The notes: a model not told the origin generated them from the letters alone. A stretch of DNA of 63,368 nucleotides from Arcobacter sp. (GCA_024637195.1 JAGXFN010000005.1:1-63368); one strand, 5' to 3'; counted from the stretch's first letter, positions 52,512 to 62,399 are shown. A program made the numbers and translations.

Positions 52512-54169
52512 TACCAGTTCACCGTCGGGTTTTCGTTTGGATTGCTCGAAGGGAGTTCCGGCATTTTCTTCTCGTTTGCATTGAGATGAAGTGTCTGTGT
52601 AGGGTAAGCGATCTGAATATCGTCAGCCGCATTGAAAGCATCGACGATCTCGACAGAGATCGTGCTGCGAAGGGTCAGCGTCGCGTAGGCATTGGTCAAA
52701 TACCAGGTGCTGATAGCAACGCCGTTCGGCTCGATAAAGGAGAAGACTCTCGGCTCGACATTGGTGTTTTTTAGGCTATAGCGGTTGCGCAGTTTGTTGA
52801 GCTGGGTACGGGTGATGTCGGTATACCCCTTTGAGTATTTACGCGCGATCTCTTTGGCCAGATGGATCGCCTTTCTGTGGTTTGAATCAAAGGTGATCAT
52901 AATGTCTATACCGTCCCACACCGTCTTCAAAGAGACATGGGTATAGTTGGCGATCATGTGCGTAAAGATGTAGTTGTTAGGGATAAAGACAATACGTCCG
53001 GCACGGCGATTGTGTGAGTAGCTGGTCAGGGTGATATCTTCAAGGATGGTAATACGCAGCAGTGAGATGTCCAGGATATCTCCTACGTATTTCATTCCTT
53101 CTTTGTCGACTCGGATTCTGTCACCGACATGCACAGCGCCGCCGAGCACGATGACAAGCCATCCCAAAATGCTCATGAACCAGTCTTTCATCGCGATGGC
53201 GATACCCGCAGAGGCAAAGCCCAGCACGGTGATAAAATAGCCCGCATTATCGATGTATGAAAATGCCACTATCAAAAAGATCAGGGTCACATTCACAAAG
53301 GTGATCATCTTATGCGCCATATAGATCCGCTCATTGTCTGTGATGTACTTCTTGATCACCAGTTTTACAAGAAAGAAGAAAACAAACAGAACAAGGACAA
53401 TGATACCCAGGTTAAAGAGCTTGAGCGTCTGCGCTTTTATCTCTTTTTCCACCTGCGTTACTGCGCTGTCCGCACGCTGCTCATAGACAACAAAGGCTTT
53501 TTTTACCGTCTCAAAGGCTCCCTCGAAGAGGGCAAGTTTATGCATGTCTTCAAGTGCGGATTCCATATCCTCTTTGCTCTTGGTCAGAAGTGACAGTTCC
53601 GTGCTCAAGCGGGCTTTTTTACGCAGCAAAAGAATGTACTCACTCAGACTCTGCTCTCTTTGCAGATATTCGTTTACCTTGCCGTTGATCAGCTTCACAT
53701 AAGAGAGTGCCGTAAAGATCCCGATCGGATTTGTCACCTTGGGCGGTTCAGGCAGTTCGTCAGGAATTAGCAGGTCTTTAAAAGGAGTATTGTCCTTGCC
53801 TTGTAAAAGTTCTATCTGATTTGCCAGTATCTGCTCACGTGTCTCAAGCGCATTCAGTTCTTCACGCGGGCCTTTCTTTCTAGAAAGTCTCTTGATGTTT
53901 CTACGAACTTCTTGAAGTTCCTTTTCGACTTTCCGGTAGGTGGTATAAGAGTCATAGCTCTTCTGCCACAAGACCCCCTCTTTTGCCAGTTCTTTTAGTG
54001 TATTGTCGATCTTAGAGCGCAGAAGGTCGATCTGTTCCTGTTTTGCATTTTCTTCAATGCGTTTTTCTTCAATGCGTTTTTCTTCACTCGCATCGTTCTG
54101 TGGCGGTACCGCCTTCTCGGCAAACAGAAGGCTTGAAAATATGAGAAGAAAGAAAAAGAGTTTATTCAC
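52511..54169 (-). CDS. MscS-family mechanosensitive channel
   Basis: A GTG start at 54169 is preferred because GGAGAAAAAAG precedes it and the product then begins with a signal peptide (MNKLFFFLLIFSSLLFA). A long periplasmic coiled-coil region (30-250) precedes three or so membrane helices and the MscS core: a Gly/Ala-rich pore helix (FITVLGFASAGIAIAMKDWF) and the beta domain (GDRIRV, VGDILDISLLRITILED, FIPNNYIF). It is a large, MscK/YbdG-like variant that protects against osmotic down-shock. The gene overlaps aroB by eight bases. Confidence 0.9.
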   Translation of the reverse strand: MNKLFFFLLIFSSLLFAEKAVPPQNDASEEKRIEEKRIEENAKQEQIDLLRSKIDNTLKELAKEGVLWQKSYDSYTTYRKVEKELQEVRRNIKRLSRKKGPREELNALETREQILANQIELLQGKDNTPFKDLLIPDELPEPPKVTNPIGIFTALSYVKLINGKVNEYLQREQSLSEYILLLRKKARLSTELSLLTKSKEDMESALEDMHKLALFEGAFETVKKAFVVYEQRADSAVTQVEKEIKAQTLKLFNLGIIVLVLFVFFFLVKLVIKKYITDNERIYMAHKMITFVNVTLIFLIVAFSYIDNAGYFITVLGFASAGIAIAMKDWFMSILGWLVIVLGGAVHVGDRIRVDKEGMKYVGDILDISLLRITILEDITLTSYSHNRRAGRIVFIPNNYIFTHMIANYTHVSLKTVWDGIDIMITFDSNHRKAIHLAKEIARKYSKGYTDITRTQLNKLRNRYSLKNTNVEPRVFSFIEPNGVAISTWYLTNAYATLTLRSTISVEIVDAFNAADDIQIAYPTQTLHLNANEKKMPELPSSNPNENPTVNW

Positions 54170-55220
54170 CTTTTTTCTCCGCAAATGTTTTCAGCACATC
54201 CATCACAATCTCTTTGGAGATGTCATTGCGCAGTTCAACCCCGCCGATATGCTCAGGAAGGATAAAGGTGATCGCCGAGTCTGCACTCTTCTTGTCCAGG
54301 AAAAAAGCAGTATAAAAAGCATGCGTGTCAGATATCTTGTAGTCGACGGGAAGCTTGTACTTGCACAAGAACGCTTTGATGCGCTCAACTTCGTCATTAT
54401 TCATCAGACCCAGACGAGAGGCCAGCTCATTGGCCATAACCATACCGATCGAAACGGTCTCACCGTGCAGGTACTGAGTATATGCCGTCTCATTTTCGAT
54501 CACATGCCCAAAGGTATGCCCATAGTTGAGCGCCGCACGCAGTCCTTTTTCTTTCTCATCTTGTGAAACGACCATTGCCTTTGTCTGCACCGACTTTGCA
54601 ATGGCTTCTTGCATCACTGCCTTGTCGTGCAGATCAGCACCTTCAAGCCATTCAAAAAAGGCTTTATCAAAGCAGACGGCCATCTTCACGATCTCTGCAA
54701 TACCTGCTGCATATTCACGCGCAGGCAGGGTTGAAAGGAAATGAGGATCGACATACACGGCGATGGGCTGGTGAAAGGTGCCGATCAGGTTTTTCCCGTA
54801 AGCGTTGTTAACCCCTGTCTTTCCTCCGACACTTGCATCGACTTGAGAGAGCAGCGTGGTAGGTATCTGGATAAAATTGATGCCGCGCTGGTAGATACTG
54901 GCGGCAAATCCGGTCATATCACCGATAACACCCCCGCCTAGCGCGATCAGGATGGAAGAGCGGTTAAACTTGTGTTCAAAAAGATTATTGAGAATTTTTT
55001 CAATATTTGAGAGGGTTTTAAACTGCTCTCCGTCTTCAATCGTGATGACATGAACCTCTTTGGCCGAGAGTTTGTCAAGGAGGTATTGAAGATGCAGAGC
55101 GCTAACTTTAGGATTGGTCACAATGGCCACCTTGGCATCTACATGCAGGGGCTGAAGTTCGCCGATATGGACTTGATAGGAGTTGTCAATTTCACGCTTG
55201 AGCTGAATATCAATGTTCAT
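54162..55220 (-). CDS. aroB: 3-dehydroquinate synthase
   Basis: AroB closes the ring of DAHP to 3-dehydroquinate in the shikimate pathway, with NAD and Zn. Motifs are DGEQFKTLSNIEKILN, ALGGGVIGDMTGFAASIYQRG near 94-114, IPTTLLSQVDASVGGKTGVN near 118-137, and Zn ligands in LNYGHTFGHVIE and YLHGETVSIGM. It has 352 residues. It heads the overlapping aroB-mscS-mtaB-ftsH-like-bioV-mog operon. Confidence 0.96.
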   Translation of the reverse strand: MNIDIQLKREIDNSYQVHIGELQPLHVDAKVAIVTNPKVSALHLQYLLDKLSAKEVHVITIEDGEQFKTLSNIEKILNNLFEHKFNRSSILIALGGGVIGDMTGFAASIYQRGINFIQIPTTLLSQVDASVGGKTGVNNAYGKNLIGTFHQPIAVYVDPHFLSTLPAREYAAGIAEIVKMAVCFDKAFFEWLEGADLHDKAVMQEAIAKSVQTKAMVVSQDEKEKGLRAALNYGHTFGHVIENETAYTQYLHGETVSIGMVMANELASRLGLMNNDEVERIKAFLCKYKLPVDYKISDTHAFYTAFFLDKKSADSAITFILPEHIGGVELRNDISKEIVMDVLKTFAEKKGE

Positions 55221-55336
55221 TGTTTATCTTTATAAATTTTTAATTTATATAATACTCAGCCAAGGCTTTAAAAGTGATAAATAAAAGACAAAAGATTGAA
55301 AATATCGCTGCAGAGGCGCGTAAAGATGCAGCGTTT

Positions 55337-56743
55337 TTATATCTGCGTAGGAATAAAAAGCTGGTGATAATCACCGAGTCTATGATAAAGCTGTTCACTG
55401 TCAGTAGAGAAGAGTGAGTAAAAGGGCTGCTCGAGTATCTTTTCAGAAAAAGGCAGGCAGTGCAAAAAATTCTCTTTTTGTTTTAAAAAGCGGATAGGAT
55501 TAGCCTCTTCGGAAACGATCTTGATCGACTTGGAAAAGATAACAGATAAATTCTCATAATGTTCTACAATGCGCTCTCTTTGCTCATTTTTTTCCTGAGT
55601 AAATTCAAACAGTTCAAGGTTAAAAGAGAGCTGCGCCGAGATGTCAAACACCGTTGTCGATATCTTCTCAAGGTCTTTGTTGTCCGTCAGGATGACCACA
55701 CTCTCTTTGAGCTTGGAAAAAGGCTTCTGCGCCAGCTTAAGAACAGGTATCTTGCTGTTATAAAGGGTCTGTCGTATCTGCACCATTGAAAAAAGTTTAC
55801 TCGAAAGCATCACAAGCCCGACGTTCATCTTCTTGATATCATTTAGTATGATTGCCATACTGTCTTGCTGCGAATAGTTGATGTCAACAATGATACGCTC
55901 ATTGCGGTTGGACTTTATTTTTTCAAGAATATCAATATCGGAAGCGTTGATAACACGGATATAGAGCTTGTCTCCAAGGTTTTTATGGATATGTTTTGCG
56001 CGCTTGATGAGCTTTGGGAGTGTTTTTTCACTCTCTATGGCCATATCGATATAGAGGTAGAGGTTTTTGCCATAAGGTGCGGGAAACTGGCCGAGCTCAC
56101 GTTTTATCGCGCGGTAGACTGTTTTCAAAACAGAGGGTTCGCCGACGAGAAGCAAGAGGTCATTGGGCTGGATCATCCGTTTTGGCGAGGCAAGGATAAG
56201 GCGCTGATTGCGGTAGATCGCGACGATCTTCCAGTTCTTTTGCTCCAAGGCTTCGATGTGTCTGTAGACAAAAGAACTTCCAAAAGGAACCAGGATCTCC
56301 ATGATCTCCCCCTCCCCCAGACCGACATTCTGCGCAATCACGGGAACATTGGGAAGATAGTCAAGCAATCGGCTTGAGATCAGGTCGTTCGTATTGACAA
56401 CCACGATGTTTTGATCGTCAAACTCCAGTCCCCAGCGGTCAAGGAGTATGATTCTGAGCTGATGCTTGACTGCGCGTATGTTCTTGATGCTCAAGTCCAC
56501 ATCAAGCGTGTTTTTCAAAGCGATAACAACCTGAATAAAGTCCATTTTCAGGAGGTTGGAGAGCTTATGGAAACTGGTAGGATCAAACTGATAGAACTTA
56601 AATTGGGAGGATTTGGCATTGGGTATCTCAAGCTTGTCCATAGAAACAACATAGTAGATATTTTCGCTGGTGTAGGTATCGGCGACACGTTCGATAAAAT
56701 GTTTTCCGGTATTGCCATCAGTCAAAATCAATATCTTTTTCAT
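55337..56743 (-). CDS. TrkA-like NAD-binding and RCK-C protein
   Basis: The N-terminus (MKKILILTDGNTGKHFIERV) is a variant Rossmann fold like TrkA-N but with a changed glycine loop. A TrkA-C/RCK-C region follows (about 155-225: VGLGEGEIMEILVPFGSS, KRMIQPNDLLLLVGEP). The C-terminal 240 residues are conserved-looking but unfamiliar. I place it with the Campylobacterota family of TrkA C-terminal-domain proteins (COG3400-like). It may gate a potassium or other ion transporter; none is adjacent. It is divergent from tgt. Confidence 0.75.
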   Translation of the reverse strand: MKKILILTDGNTGKHFIERVADTYTSENIYYVVSMDKLEIPNAKSSQFKFYQFDPTSFHKLSNLLKMDFIQVVIALKNTLDVDLSIKNIRAVKHQLRIILLDRWGLEFDDQNIVVVNTNDLISSRLLDYLPNVPVIAQNVGLGEGEIMEILVPFGSSFVYRHIEALEQKNWKIVAIYRNQRLILASPKRMIQPNDLLLLVGEPSVLKTVYRAIKRELGQFPAPYGKNLYLYIDMAIESEKTLPKLIKRAKHIHKNLGDKLYIRVINASDIDILEKIKSNRNERIIVDINYSQQDSMAIILNDIKKMNVGLVMLSSKLFSMVQIRQTLYNSKIPVLKLAQKPFSKLKESVVILTDNKDLEKISTTVFDISAQLSFNLELFEFTQEKNEQRERIVEHYENLSVIFSKSIKIVSEEANPIRFLKQKENFLHCLPFSEKILEQPFYSLFSTDSEQLYHRLGDYHQLFIPTQI

Positions 56744-56745
56744 AG

Positions 56746-57951
<1,206 letters not shown>

Positions 57952-58024
57952 GGCTTTTGAGCTGCTCTTTAATAAAGAGCAAACACTCAATCGTGTATGA
58001 TTCTGGACAAAAGAGGAAAGATTT

Positions 58025-58321
58025 ATGAAAAAACTTATACTACTTGCTCTGCTGGCGTCAGGCTTAAGCGCGGGAGACTATGAAAAAGGATGGGACGCGG
58101 TCAGACACAGTGACTACGCAAGCGCGATCTCTTTGTGGAAACCTCTGGCAGAACAGGGCGATTCGAAGGCGCAAAGTGCGCTGGGCTCGATCTACTGCTT
58201 CGGCGATGGCGTTCAGGTCGACATGAAAGAGTGCACCTACTGGATCAAAAAAGCGCGCGAAAACGGCGAGGATGTCTCAAGGATATGGAACGAGTACAAG
58301 CTGTGGAAGTATGACCACTAG
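58025..58321 (+). CDS. small periplasmic Sel1-repeat protein
   Basis: A signal peptide (MKKLILLALLASGLSAG) is followed by one to two Sel1/TPR-like repeats: DYASAISLWKPLAEQGDSKAQ, SALGSIYCFGDGVQVD, MKECTYWIKKARENG. The 98 residues contain two Cys that could form a disulfide. Sel1 repeats bind proteins; the partner is unknown. A clear terminator follows. Confidence 0.82.
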   Translation: MKKLILLALLASGLSAGDYEKGWDAVRHSDYASAISLWKPLAEQGDSKAQSALGSIYCFGDGVQVDMKECTYWIKKARENGEDVSRIWNEYKLWKYDH

Positions 58322-58339
58322 CACTTTGTGTCATCAAAC

Positions 58340-58357
58340 AGAGGCTTAAACGCCTCT
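58340..58357 (+). terminator. terminator of the Sel1-type gene
   Basis: AGAGGC (58340-58345) and GCCTCT (58352-58357) pair around TTAAAC, followed by a short TTAAAA tract. The hairpin also lies just beyond the end of the convergent exonuclease gene. Confidence 0.55.
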
Positions 58358-58385
58358 TAAAACATGGCTTTGGTGAGAAGTTTGC

Positions 58386-59285
58386 CTAAGACTGGGGAGC
58401 TGTCTCATCAAGGACACGTTTGATCTCTGCTTTTAACTCAAGCGCGATATTTTCCGCCTTGTTGTGCATCCACTCAAGATAAGAACGGTCTTCGTTAACG
58501 ATCTCCTCTGGAGACCGCCCCTTGTACTTTCCAAAACTGATAATGAGGTCGGCTTTGCTCTGCATCGCATCGAGATAATGGCTAAAACTGTGTCTAAGGT
58601 CCATGTCAAGATCAAAGGTCTCAAACATGTAGACAAGGCTTCTGCGCTCGACCAGAGCTACCTCTTCGATACGTCTTCCCTTATGCTTTCCAAACGGCAT
58701 GATCTCCATCAAAATAGGCTGAGCACACATCTCCACCATCAGTTTTGGCGTATGGTTTTGGCACAGGTGGTCATAGAAGTTCTTGAGTACGATCACATCG
58801 CCCAAGGCATCGTGCGCATTGATCTGTACGCCGAGCTCTTGCATCTGCGCCGCTTCTTTTTTGTACAGACCCAGTGCATATCGGTTGTACTGAAGGCCGT
58901 GCGGCTCTTCATGGTAAAAATAGCGGTGTATTCTGAAGGTATCGATCAGCTGCATCTTGGACTCAAAGCCCTCTTTTGCAAGCATACCCAGGTCAAACTC
59001 GGCGCTTTGGATGACGATGATGTTCTCGGGCGTGTTAAGCTCATTGAGTCGAGCAAAGCCCTTTAGCTCGGTACAGGCAGGCTTGTCTGCTATCATCTCG
59101 GGTGTGATGTGGTGTATGGCCATCGAGTCGAACTTGCTCGGCAAAGGTGCCAGGCAGTACTCGTTATGGACCTCTTCAACCCTGCCCTCCTCGTCGCAGA
59201 CCAAATAGCTCAGCTGAATGATCCGGTCCTCTTCAAGTACTCCCGTGGTTTCTGTGTCTAAAATAATGATTTTGTGCGCTGGCAT
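58386..59285 (-). CDS. DnaQ-type 3'-5' exonuclease with two DUF3820 repeats
   Basis: Residues 1-180 are an RNase T/DnaQ exonuclease: motif I IILDTETTGV with the metal acids, motif II IIVIQSAEFDLGML, and motif III HDALGDVIVLKNFYD. The C-terminal part carries two copies of a DUF3820-like module (IMPFGKHKGRRIEEVA near 200 and IISFGKYKGRSPEEIV near 252). The combination suggests a DNA or RNA trimming enzyme with nucleic-acid-binding modules, distinct from the replicative epsilon subunit. It is a single gene. Confidence 0.87.
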   Translation of the reverse strand: MPAHKIIILDTETTGVLEEDRIIQLSYLVCDEEGRVEEVHNEYCLAPLPSKFDSMAIHHITPEMIADKPACTELKGFARLNELNTPENIIVIQSAEFDLGMLAKEGFESKMQLIDTFRIHRYFYHEEPHGLQYNRYALGLYKKEAAQMQELGVQINAHDALGDVIVLKNFYDHLCQNHTPKLMVEMCAQPILMEIMPFGKHKGRRIEEVALVERRSLVYMFETFDLDMDLRHSFSHYLDAMQSKADLIISFGKYKGRSPEEIVNEDRSYLEWMHNKAENIALELKAEIKRVLDETAPQS

Positions 59286-59416
59286 CTCTTGTCCTCATGT
59301 GATTATGCTAAGAAGAATACCAAAAAGAGGCTTGGGATAAGATTGAAAAGAGAGGATGCGCTGTAAAAAAAGAGAAGCTTTGCCGCCGCAAGAGGTGCTA
59401 TAGCGGCAAACAGAAC

Positions 59417-60448
59417 TTACTCTGTAGGATCGATCAGTTCGGCTACTTCAAGCCCGAAGCCTGAGAGTCCTATGAAGTCTGTACGCTTCATGTTGGTGAG
59501 CAGACGCATATGTTTGATGCCCAGACTCTTGAGTATCTGTGCGCCGATGCCGTATTCTTTCATCGAGGTCTGATTGTGGTCAGGCTTGTTGATGAAGACC
59601 AAAGCGCCGCTGTTAAGCTTGAGGTAGTTGATCGAGTCGATAAGCTGTTTATACCTGGCGCTGTTAGAGAGAAGTTCGATATCGGGGATGATGTTGTGTA
59701 CCTTGACGTTTGCCGTTTCGCCGACACCGTGGAAAACGATGGCAGTGTGCTCTATGCACTCGTGGTCTACAAAAGTGTGTTTTTTGACCTTGACGCCAAA
59801 AAACTCGCTCTCTTCTTCGTGCGCAGTTTTGATAAGGCTCTCGTTGGCCAGTCTGTACTCGACAATGTCGGAGATGTAGATTATTTTCTGATTGTGCTTT
59901 TTGGAAAACTCTTCAAGGTCGTCGCGGCGGGCCATCGTCCCGTCGTCTTTCATGATCTCACAGATCACCGAAGACTCTGCCAAACCGGCGAGACGGCACA
60001 GATCGACCGAACCTTCGGTGTGCCCCGTACGGATCAAGGTACCGCCCTCTTTTGCGATCAGAGGAAAGATGTGCCCCGGCTTGACCAGCTCGCTCGCTCG
60101 GCTCAGCGGATTGGCCAGGATCTTGATCGTCATGTCACGCTCTGCAGCGGAGATACCCGTAATCGCTTCGGCTGCGTCAACAGAAACGGTAAACGCCGTT
60201 TCGTGCATGGACGTGTTTGAGCTGACCATAGGATTTAGCTCCAGTCGTGAGGCGATATCTTTGGAGATCGCTACACAGATCAGCCCTTTTGCGTGGGTCG
60301 CCATAAAGTTGACATGTGCCGGTGTCGAAAAAGTGGATGCATATACAAGATCACCCTCATTTTCGCGGTCTTCGTCATCCATCATGATGACCATATTTCC
60401 TTTTTTTATCTCTTCTATCGCTGCTTTTACACGTTCTATTGGGCTCAT
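59417..60448 (-). CDS. ribB: 3,4-dihydroxy-2-butanone 4-phosphate synthase (RibBA, decayed RibA half)
   Basis: RibB makes the four-carbon unit of riboflavin from ribulose-5-phosphate. Residues 1-205 are intact: MVIMMDDEDRENEGDLVYAS, SVDAAEAITGISAAERDMTI, LIRTGHTEGSVDLCRLAGL. The C-terminal half aligns with GTP cyclohydrolase II in layout (YGIGAQILKSLGI, LTNMKRTDF) but lacks the zinc cysteines (CxxGD...RCDCG) and catalytic Tyr/Arg pattern. The 343-residue form is known in Campylobacterota, where RibA activity comes from another gene. No FMN riboswitch is seen upstream. Confidence 0.93.
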   Translation of the reverse strand: MSPIERVKAAIEEIKKGNMVIMMDDEDRENEGDLVYASTFSTPAHVNFMATHAKGLICVAISKDIASRLELNPMVSSNTSMHETAFTVSVDAAEAITGISAAERDMTIKILANPLSRASELVKPGHIFPLIAKEGGTLIRTGHTEGSVDLCRLAGLAESSVICEIMKDDGTMARRDDLEEFSKKHNQKIIYISDIVEYRLANESLIKTAHEEESEFFGVKVKKHTFVDHECIEHTAIVFHGVGETANVKVHNIIPDIELLSNSARYKQLIDSINYLKLNSGALVFINKPDHNQTSMKEYGIGAQILKSLGIKHMRLLTNMKRTDFIGLSGFGLEVAELIDPTE

Positions 60449-60556
60449 ATATAAGTCTTTTTTTAAGTATTTTGGTGATTATATCCTATTCTCCGAAATT
60501 TTTTAAATTCTGCGTGTTTTTCGGCCCAGCCTGTGATAAAAACGTGCTCTGTCAGC

Positions 60557-60585
60557 TTGACAAAGACGTGAAGTTTGCATATAAT
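60557..60585 (+). promoter_or_regulatory. consensus promoter of tRNA-Gln/tRNA-fMet
   Basis: TTGACA (60557-60562) and TATAAT (60580-60585) are both perfect consensus hexamers with a 17-base spacer, 27 bases upstream of tRNA-Gln. It is the strongest sigma-70 promoter seen in the window. Confidence 0.9.
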
Positions 60586-60612
60586 TCCGCCTTAACTGCA
60601 GTTAACTTTTAT

Positions 60613-60687
60613 TGGGGTATCGCCAAGCGGTAAGGCACTAGTTTTTGGTACTGGCACTCGGGGGTTCGAATCCCTCTACCCCATCCA
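60613..60687 (+). tRNA. tRNA-Gln (anticodon TTG)
   Basis: The acceptor stem TGGGGTA pairs with TACCCCA, the anticodon loop reads TTTTGGT with TTG, the T loop is TTCGAAT, and CCA is encoded. The sequence is close to E. coli tRNA-Gln. Nine bases separate it from the initiator tRNA gene. Confidence 0.96.
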
Positions 60688-60696
60688 CCCTCATGT

Positions 60697-60773
<77 letters not shown>

Positions 60774-60935
60774 ATTTCAAAACATTTCTTCATTCTGTCT
60801 TCATTCTCAACAAGTTCATGTACCAGTGTACACTTCACTCATCTCTGCCTTGATACAATAAAAATTTGCTTTAAAATTATCTTTGTGTTTATCACATTTT
60901 TCTAAATTCTAATGAACAACGTCATCGTATTAATA

Positions 60936-61499
60936 TCAGTCATCTATTAAAATATGGCCAAAATAAGCAAAAACACCTATCATTATTCCCGTAGACAACT
61001 GTGCGTGCACCAAATATGAGAACTTTTTTAATTCATTTGGCGCATATCGCCAGCTGATAAACATGCCAAACAATCCCTGCCAGATTATCAATATCAATAC
61101 CGCAGGGAAAAACAGTATATGCATTGGAATGCCCATTAGCACAATGTGCAAAAGTATAATCGCTACAGCACTCACGCCAAAATAGACATGTGTTCTGTCC
61201 AAGAAGTGTATTAATTTATCAAACAGCTTCGGATCAATGGGCGGGGAATACTCTGGAAGTATTCTTTTTGTAATGGGGCCTTTGCCCAGCAGTAGTTTTA
61301 TCAGAGTCCGGAAATAAATAAACAAAAGCAGCCACAGACCGATTTCTCCAAAACTTTCACCTATTTCTGATAAAAATGTTTCGCTTTCCTCTACCGGCGC
61401 GTAAAAAACAAGAGCATAGACATAATAAGCGATTGAGATCATAAAAATGGCGACAGTAAAAACAAGAATTCTTTTGAGTCCTTTTGATAATGGTTTCAT
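60936..61499 (-). CDS. four-helix membrane protein, cytochrome b561/ferric reductase-like
   Basis: The 187 residues have about five hydrophobic segments. Histidines lie at helix-appropriate places (DRTHVYFG, ILLHIVLMG, LVHAQLSTG, YFGHILID), which suggests haem b binding as in cytochrome b561-type or ferric-reductase-like proteins; this is inferred. The ATG starts 11 bases after the attC core site, and the core-site bases GTTAAGG supply the ribosome-binding AAGGA. It is the last gene of the cassette array. No complete attC follows it. Confidence 0.75.
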   Translation of the reverse strand: MKPLSKGLKRILVFTVAIFMISIAYYVYALVFYAPVEESETFLSEIGESFGEIGLWLLLFIYFRTLIKLLLGKGPITKRILPEYSPPIDPKLFDKLIHFLDRTHVYFGVSAVAIILLHIVLMGIPMHILFFPAVLILIIWQGLFGMFISWRYAPNELKKFSYLVHAQLSTGIMIGVFAYFGHILIDD

Positions 61500-61509
61500 A
61501 TATTAGTAT

Positions 61510-61581
61510 CCTTAACGTCTAAGTCCACAAATATGAGATTCGCTCGCGGGTCTCATATTTGTGTGCTACGCTTTGTTATGC
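61510..61581 (-). other. attC-like site 1
   Basis: On the minus strand the site opens with GCATAAC (61581-61575) and closes with GTTAAGG (61516-61510), approximating the RYYYAAC and GTTRRRY cores. Between them lies a perfect 13-bp inverted repeat (61526-61538 and 61551-61563) with a 12-base loop. The 72-base length is in the attC range. The inner L boxes pair poorly, so it is the least canonical of the three sites. Confidence 0.65.
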
Positions 61582-61584
61582 TCT

Positions 61585-61841
61585 TCAATATATAATTAAA
61601 ATTCCTATGATTGCAGGAAGTACAAACATACCAATTAGTAAATATATTCCAATATTATAGCCTTTCTTTTCATTTAAAAAATCCTCATAATTTTGATGCA
61701 TAAAATTTATATAGCCATACTGCTTATTCTCTTTGATATCATCAATAACTTTTTTAATACCTTACAAGCAAGACAATTTTTTTCATCTTTTCTGCTTACT
61801 ACGTTTGCAGAATCAGTAATGCGTATATTGTTCCTCTGATT
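61585..61841 (-). pseudogene. decayed cassette gene, small membrane protein
   Basis: Two coding-like stretches lie end to end. The first (61841-61761) is in frame with the gene that stops at 61842 and includes KDEKNCLACK. The second (61761-61585) reads GIKKVIDDIKENKQYGYINF, continues to a membrane helix IYLLIGMFVLPAIIGILIIY and stops four bases before the attC core. Adding one base at the join would restore one frame. With readthrough of the TGA at 61842 the whole would be a protein of about 170 residues. Either the gene is broken or the assembly has an error here. Confidence 0.5.
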
Positions 61842-62102
61842 TCAGCTGTTCAAATATAGATCATATAATATTACATAAAGAAATATAGATACTGTTGTTA
61901 CAAAGCTAGATATCACGAAAGAAACTAATATGTTTTGGGATATAAAACCAAGAGAAAGCTCTCTTTTACTTACAATTATGAAAATAAAAAATGACGCTAA
62001 GAATATTGTGAAAAACATTATTGTGCCAACATGTGGGTGATCAATAGAAAAGCTCTCTATCCCGTAGCTCGTATGATCTGTCCATCCTGCCACGTCATCC
62101 AT
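61842..62102 (-). CDS. small cassette-borne membrane protein
   Basis: This 86-residue protein begins MDDVAGWTDHTSYGIESFSI and has two membrane helices (about 27-46 and 57-82). AAAGGA lies seven bases before the ATG. It is AT-rich, unlike the core genes. No family is recognised. The in-frame coding-like sequence after its TGA suggests it may be the front part of a longer, now interrupted gene. Confidence 0.6.
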   Translation of the reverse strand: MDDVAGWTDHTSYGIESFSIDHPHVGTIMFFTIFLASFFIFIIVSKRELSLGFISQNILVSFVISSFVTTVSIFLYVILYDLYLNS

Positions 62103-62184
62103 TGTAAATCCTTTGTTTGATTTATTTAAAACACATCAAACCCACTCTGAAAGTGGGAGAGATTTATATATTAGCACACTTGTG
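62103..62184. other. AT-rich spacer with one hairpin
   Basis: CCCACT (62141-62146) and AGTGGG (62152-62157) form a short hairpin, followed on the minus strand by TTTGATGTGTTTT. It could be a weak terminator for the broken small frame upstream or a decayed recombination site; no core sites are visible. I see no other gene in this stretch. Confidence 0.35.
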
Positions 62185-62321
62185 TCATGCGTGTTCTTTG
62201 TAGTTATTCATTGCAATAAACATCAAGTTTATGTAAGCTTCCCAATATTTCAGACAGTTAACAGGGTGGTTAAATTTGGATTATTCTGATGTTTTAATTC
62301 AATTAATTTATTAGTTGTCAA
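62185..62321 (-). pseudogene. frameshifted small cassette gene
   Basis: A TTG at 62321 follows GAGGAAC by six bases and starts 16 bases after an attC core. The first frame reads LTTNKLIELKHQNNPN and ends early at 62250. The next frame reads FNHPVNCLKYWEAYINLMFI and AMNNYKEHA to a TGA at 62187-62185. One base added near the CCAAATTT run would give a single 45-residue protein. No family is recognised. Confidence 0.4.
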
Positions 62322-62336
62322 ATATAGTTCCTCGGT

Positions 62337-62399
62337 GCATAACGTCAAAGCTGAGATGCTACCCCAACAGAGGTGGTCAACTCCAGCAAATTGTTATAC
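62337..62399 (-). other. attC-like site 2
   Basis: This is the most canonical site. On the minus strand it opens GTATAAC (62399-62393) and closes GTTATGC (62343-62337), complementary at six of seven positions. The inner boxes CAATTTGCTGGAG and CTCAGCTTTG pair with an extra unpaired base, as in real attC hairpins, and TTGACCACC/GGTAGCAT continue the stem to a short loop. Length 63 bases. The DUF1622 gene stops eight bases before it. Confidence 0.8.

Noticed and set aside
60914..60920. Complete attC after the last cassette gene
   Set aside because: Only a GTTGTTC core-like heptamer is present; the stop codon is too close for a full site, so at most it is a remnant.
62131..62184. Fourth attC between the 45-codon broken frame and the 86-residue gene
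   Set aside because: There is a small hairpin and ACACA/TGTGT ends, but no RYYYAAC or GTTRRRY core at a proper spacing.
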